NCBI GenBank assembly: GCA_947494545.1
Contig: CANLVH010000001.1
Coordinates: 186,001 to 250,000 of the forward strand
Direction: 5' to 3'
From: an uncultured Mesonia sp.
GTDB lineage: Bacteria; Bacteroidota; Bacteroidia; Flavobacteriales; Flavobacteriaceae
DNA length: 64,000 nt
The position numbers were made by a program, and so were the translations under genes. This document shows positions 62,655 to 64,000 of this stretch, one piece after another (position 1 is the stretch's first letter; every line of letters starts with the position of its first letter). The notes beneath the pieces are model-generated. The model was not told where the DNA came from, searched no databases, and saw nothing but the letters and a program-made list of their open reading frames with translations.

Positions 62655-62751
62655 GGGCGCTCCTCCCGATAAAAAAATCGGGAGGCGGGCTCTCCGCTAT
62701 ATCTTTTTTTGCGAAAAAGCAAAAAAAGGATGCCGCTGCGATCCCTAGCGC
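62655..62751 (+). repeat. Structured intergenic element, copy B (97 nt)
   Basis: Starts 12 nt after the OmpA stop. Closing helix: GCGCT (62657-62661) with AGCGC (62747-62751). Hairpin 1: CCTCCCGAT (62662-62670) with ATCGGGAGG (62677-62685), 9 bp perfect. Hairpin 2: TTTTTTTGC (62704-62712) with GCAAAAAAA (62719-62727), 9 bp. Conserved blocks as in copy A at 14166-14264. Confidence 0.75.
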
Positions 62752-62796
62752 ATTACCTGTTTCTATACTTTCCTTCTAAAATTTTTCCGTAAAGGT

Positions 62797-64000
62797 TTAG
62801 CCAAACAAATGTTCTACAACTTCTTCTACTTTACTTACTTTAACAATCTGAATACTAAATTGCGTAGTGGGTAATTTACTTTGTTTGGAAACCATAATTT
62901 TTGCAAAACCTAATTTTTCTGCTTCGCTAATGCGTTGTTCTATTTTTGGTACGGGTCGTATTTCTCCTGCCAGGCCAATTTCGGCAGCAAAACATATATC
63001 GTGTTCTATGGCAATATCTTCGTTAGAAGATAAAATGGCTGCAATTACGGCCAAATCTATCGCCGGATCATCTACTTGAATGCCGCCTGTAATATTCAAA
63101 AAAACATCTTTGGCGCCTAGTCTAAATCCTGCCCGTTTTTCTAAAACGGCCAACAACATATTTAAACGTTTTACATTATAACCGGTGGTAGAGCGTTGTG
63201 GGGTTCCGTAAACGGCAGAGCTAACCAAGGCTTGAATTTCTATCATCAACGGGCGCATTCCTTCTAAAGTAGAAGCAATGGCGGTTCCGCTTAAGCTTGT
63301 TCCGTTTTTCGAAATTAAAATTTCAGAAGGATTGGCTACTTCGCGCAAACCTTCGCCTTGCATTTCGTAAATTCCTAACTCGTGCGTTGAGCCAAATCTG
63401 TTTTTATGGGCGCGTAAAATTCTGTAAACATGGTTGCGGTCTCCTTCAAATTGTAAAACCGTGTCTACCATATGTTCTAAAACTTTTGGTCCGGCAATAC
63501 TGCCTTCTTTATTAATATGACCAATTAGTAAAACCGGCGTATGGGTTTCTTTTGCAAATTTTATCAATTCTGAAGTACATTCGCGTATTTGCGAAATGCT
63601 GCCGGGAGAACTTTCTATAAAATCGCTGTGCAGGGTTTGAATGGAATCTACTATTAAAACTTCGGGCTCTAAAGCTTCTATTTGTTTAAAAATTTTTTGG
63701 GTATTGGTTTCGGTTAAAATGTAACAGTTGGCCGGGTTGGCATTTACACGTTCGGCGCGCATTTTTATTTGCTGCTGACTTTCTTCTCCTGATACATAAA
63801 GGGTTTTGTAATTTAAATTTAAGGAAATTTGCAGTAATAGTGTACTTTTTCCTATTCCGGGTTCCCCGCCTAACAAAGTTAACGAGCCGGGAACCAAGCC
63901 GCCGCCTAAAACCCTGTTTAATTCTTGGTTATTTGTGTTTAATCTTTCTTCGCGCTCATAGGTAATTGCGTTTACCAAGATTGGTTTTGCAGTACGTTTG
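62797..64000 (-). CDS. radA: DNA repair protein RadA, N-terminus beyond the window
   Basis: RecA-like ATPase that processes recombination intermediates by branch migration. The frame stays open to the window edge, so the start and zinc finger are missing; the TTG at 63978 is internal. Walker A is LGGEPGIGKSTLLLQ. Further motifs are LYVSGEESQQQIKMRAER, VLIVDSIQTLHSDFIESSPG, the RadA-specific HKNRFGST (KNRFG), and the Lon-like C-terminal domain with FLNITGGIQVDDPAIDLAV. About 400 of the usual ~455 residues are visible. Confidence 0.96.
   Translation of the reverse strand, partial: KRTAKPILVNAITYEREERLNTNNQELNRVLGGGLVPGSLTLLGGEPGIGKSTLLLQISLNLNYKTLYVSGEESQQQIKMRAERVNANPANCYILTETNTQKIFKQIEALEPEVLIVDSIQTLHSDFIESSPGSISQIRECTSELIKFAKETHTPVLLIGHINKEGSIAGPKVLEHMVDTVLQFEGDRNHVYRILRAHKNRFGSTHELGIYEMQGEGLREVANPSEILISKNGTSLSGTAIASTLEGMRPLMIEIQALVSSAVYGTPQRSTTGYNVKRLNMLLAVLEKRAGFRLGAKDVFLNITGGIQVDDPAIDLAVIAAILSSNEDIAIEHDICFAAEIGLAGEIRPVPKIEQRISEAEKLGFAKIMVSKQSKLPTTQFSIQIVKVSKVEEVVEHLFG

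Noticed and set aside
472..63212. KOPS-type (FtsK-orienting) explanation for the TTCCGTAAAG motif
   Set aside because: KOPS are strand-skewed on one replichore; here the two orientations are 14 and 13 within one window.
1..64000. tRNA, rRNA, prophage, integron or transposase genes
   Set aside because: No cloverleaf-like sequence, rRNA block, integrase or transposase motif was seen on either strand.

Overview
The window is low-GC, gene-dense chromosome from a member of the Flavobacteriaceae (phylum Bacteroidota). Lines of evidence: type IX secretion proteins (PorZ; three proteins with C-terminal T9SS sorting domains), promoters of the Bacteroidota TAnnTTTG type instead of -10/-35 boxes, no evident Shine-Dalgarno sequences, lipoproteins with the acidic CSSDD-type export signal, a type B succinate dehydrogenase, and flavobacterial neighbourhoods such as porZ-recO. 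The DNA reads as a coherent chromosome. There is no prophage, integrase, transposase gene, rRNA, tRNA or CRISPR array, and most genes are housekeeping.

Layout. 1-8.6 kb: end of pheS, two small genes, an EamA transporter, gpsA, a yicC-gmk-nadD operon, a thioesterase, an ArsC-like protein, a DUF3298-type lipoprotein and a cystathionine gamma-synthase-type enzyme. 8.7-14.2 kb: a beta-barrel protein divergent from gdhA, then porZ-recO. 14.5-21.7 kb: the ligase-associated DNA repair cluster (MBL-fold exonuclease, ATP-dependent ligase, Lhr-like helicase, PdeM phosphoesterase) with a PrcB-like lipoprotein inside it and a TspO-like membrane protein behind it. 21.7-22.3 kb: a non-coding element with terminal inverted repeats. 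22.3-30.7 kb: a flavin disulfide oxidoreductase, a YefM/YoeB toxin-antitoxin pair with its operator, a patatin lipase, an amidase, two unknown helical proteins and mfd. 31-36.4 kb: an accessory surface-protein block, with an LRR protein and a giant BspA-like DUF285 protein broken by one in-frame TGA. 36.4-45.6 kb: yraN, an S9 peptidase, sdhCAB, an LD-carboxypeptidase and two lipoproteins. 45.7-51.5 kb: metG, an HDAC-family protein, a CBS protein, two ferritin-like proteins with Tat-type N-termini, and a short ssb. 51.6-64 kb: a nitrilase, an Ig-like lipoprotein, comF, a coiled-coil protein, glyS, a large outer-membrane barrel, xth, an OmpA lipoprotein and radA (cut by the window edge).

The most unusual signals are not genes. 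(1) The 10-mer TTCCGTAAAG / CTTTACGGAA occurs 21 times, and its 9-mer core 27 times, where about one is expected from base composition. It is used in all reading frames, on both strands and between genes, like an uptake or recombination signal. (2) Two copies of a ~98-nt intergenic element have conserved blocks, two hairpins and a closing helix whose base pairs covary (GCGTG/CACGC against GCGCT/AGCGC). Both lie just downstream of a plus-strand stop codon, which suggests an undescribed structured RNA or repeat family. (3) A second palindromic motif, CGCTTCCGCGGAAGCG, recurs. Coordinates were read by eye and no database search was possible.
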